64,000 nucleotides of DNA from an uncultured bacterium. GTDB taxonomy: Bacteria; Verrucomicrobiota; Lentisphaeria; Victivallales; UBA1829. Position 1 is the first letter of the stretch; the number at the start of each line of letters is the position of its first letter. The notes under the pieces are model-generated. The model worked only from the letters and a program-made list of their open reading frames with translations. It searched no databases and had not been told where the DNA came from. The stretch lies in NCBI GenBank assembly GCA_902762495.1, contig CACWOL010000013.1:43362-107361 (forward strand), in the 5' to 3' direction. Below are positions 63,994 to 64,000 of this stretch, one piece after another. Position numbers and translations under genes: made by a program.

Positions 63994-64000
63994 ATTGCAA

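Overview
The window is a GC-rich, gene-dense bacterial chromosome segment. It shows a Gram-negative, probably anaerobic carbohydrate degrader. Outer-membrane traits are an ADP-heptose-pathway kinase, a WaaF-type heptosyltransferase, an LpxL-type acyltransferase, ExbB/ExbD/TonB, lipoproteins and two secretin-like proteins. Anaerobic traits are indolepyruvate:ferredoxin oxidoreductase and an AmmeMemoRadiSam-type radical SAM enzyme. The ribosomal block has no rpmD (L30) and a zinc-ribbon S14. With the secretins and the split parE/parC-type topoisomerase, this points to the PVC superphylum, most likely Lentisphaerota (Victivallales-like) or a close Verrucomicrobiota/Kiritimatiellota relative. That placement is inference; no marker was searched.

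Layout. 1-5.7 kb: 3' end of folB, a convergent exbB-exbD-tonB operon, then a divergent ROK kinase, a small membrane protein, heptose kinase and Maf. 5.8-7.9 kb: iorA-iorB. 8-11 kb: two tandem secretin-like genes, each with an apparent single-base frameshift. 11.5-16.7 kb: paaK, an ACT-domain protein, a TrmA-family RNA methyltransferase, radC, acpS and waaF, several joined by ATGA-type overlaps. 16.7-22.5 kb: an accessory gene, nucleotidyltransferase-marR, rRNA methyltransferase, aminotransferase and a sigma-70 factor. 22.7-24.7 kb: two paralogous unknown lipoproteins bracketed by a 26-nt direct repeat. 24.8-29.2 kb: alr and carB. 29.3-32.3 kb: a GH43-GH10 xylan operon whose GH43 carries a large Gly/Phe/Gln repeat tract. 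32.7-37 kb: a membrane protein, lpxL, rpe and amrS. 37.1-41.7 kb: parC and parE. 42-45.3 kb: a lipase-like protein, a parvulin and a lipoprotein. 45.5-52.6 kb: a ribosomal protein operon running from rplV to secY, starting at its own promoter rather than after rpsS. 53-54.8 kb: a DUF362 ferredoxin protein and a ThuA-like protein. 55-58.5 kb: an ASKHA kinase-fold protein, a sugar nucleotidyltransferase and an aminoglycoside-phosphotransferase-fold sugar kinase, reading as a sugar salvage unit. 58.6-60.3 kb: a secreted ankyrin protein. 60.6-63.9 kb: a carbohydrate ABC transporter.

How the genes work together. The GH10/GH43 enzymes, the binding-protein-dependent importer, the ROK kinase and the sugar-1-phosphate unit fit a polysaccharide and glycan scavenger. 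IorAB with a phenylacetate-CoA ligase and an ACT sensor fits interconversion of aromatic amino acids and aryl-acetates. Most intergenic gaps contain a recognisable promoter of the form TTGAAA - 16 to 18 nt - TATATT, so the vegetative -10 element in this genome appears to be TATATT-like. No tRNA, rRNA, CRISPR array, insertion sequence or phage gene was recognised.
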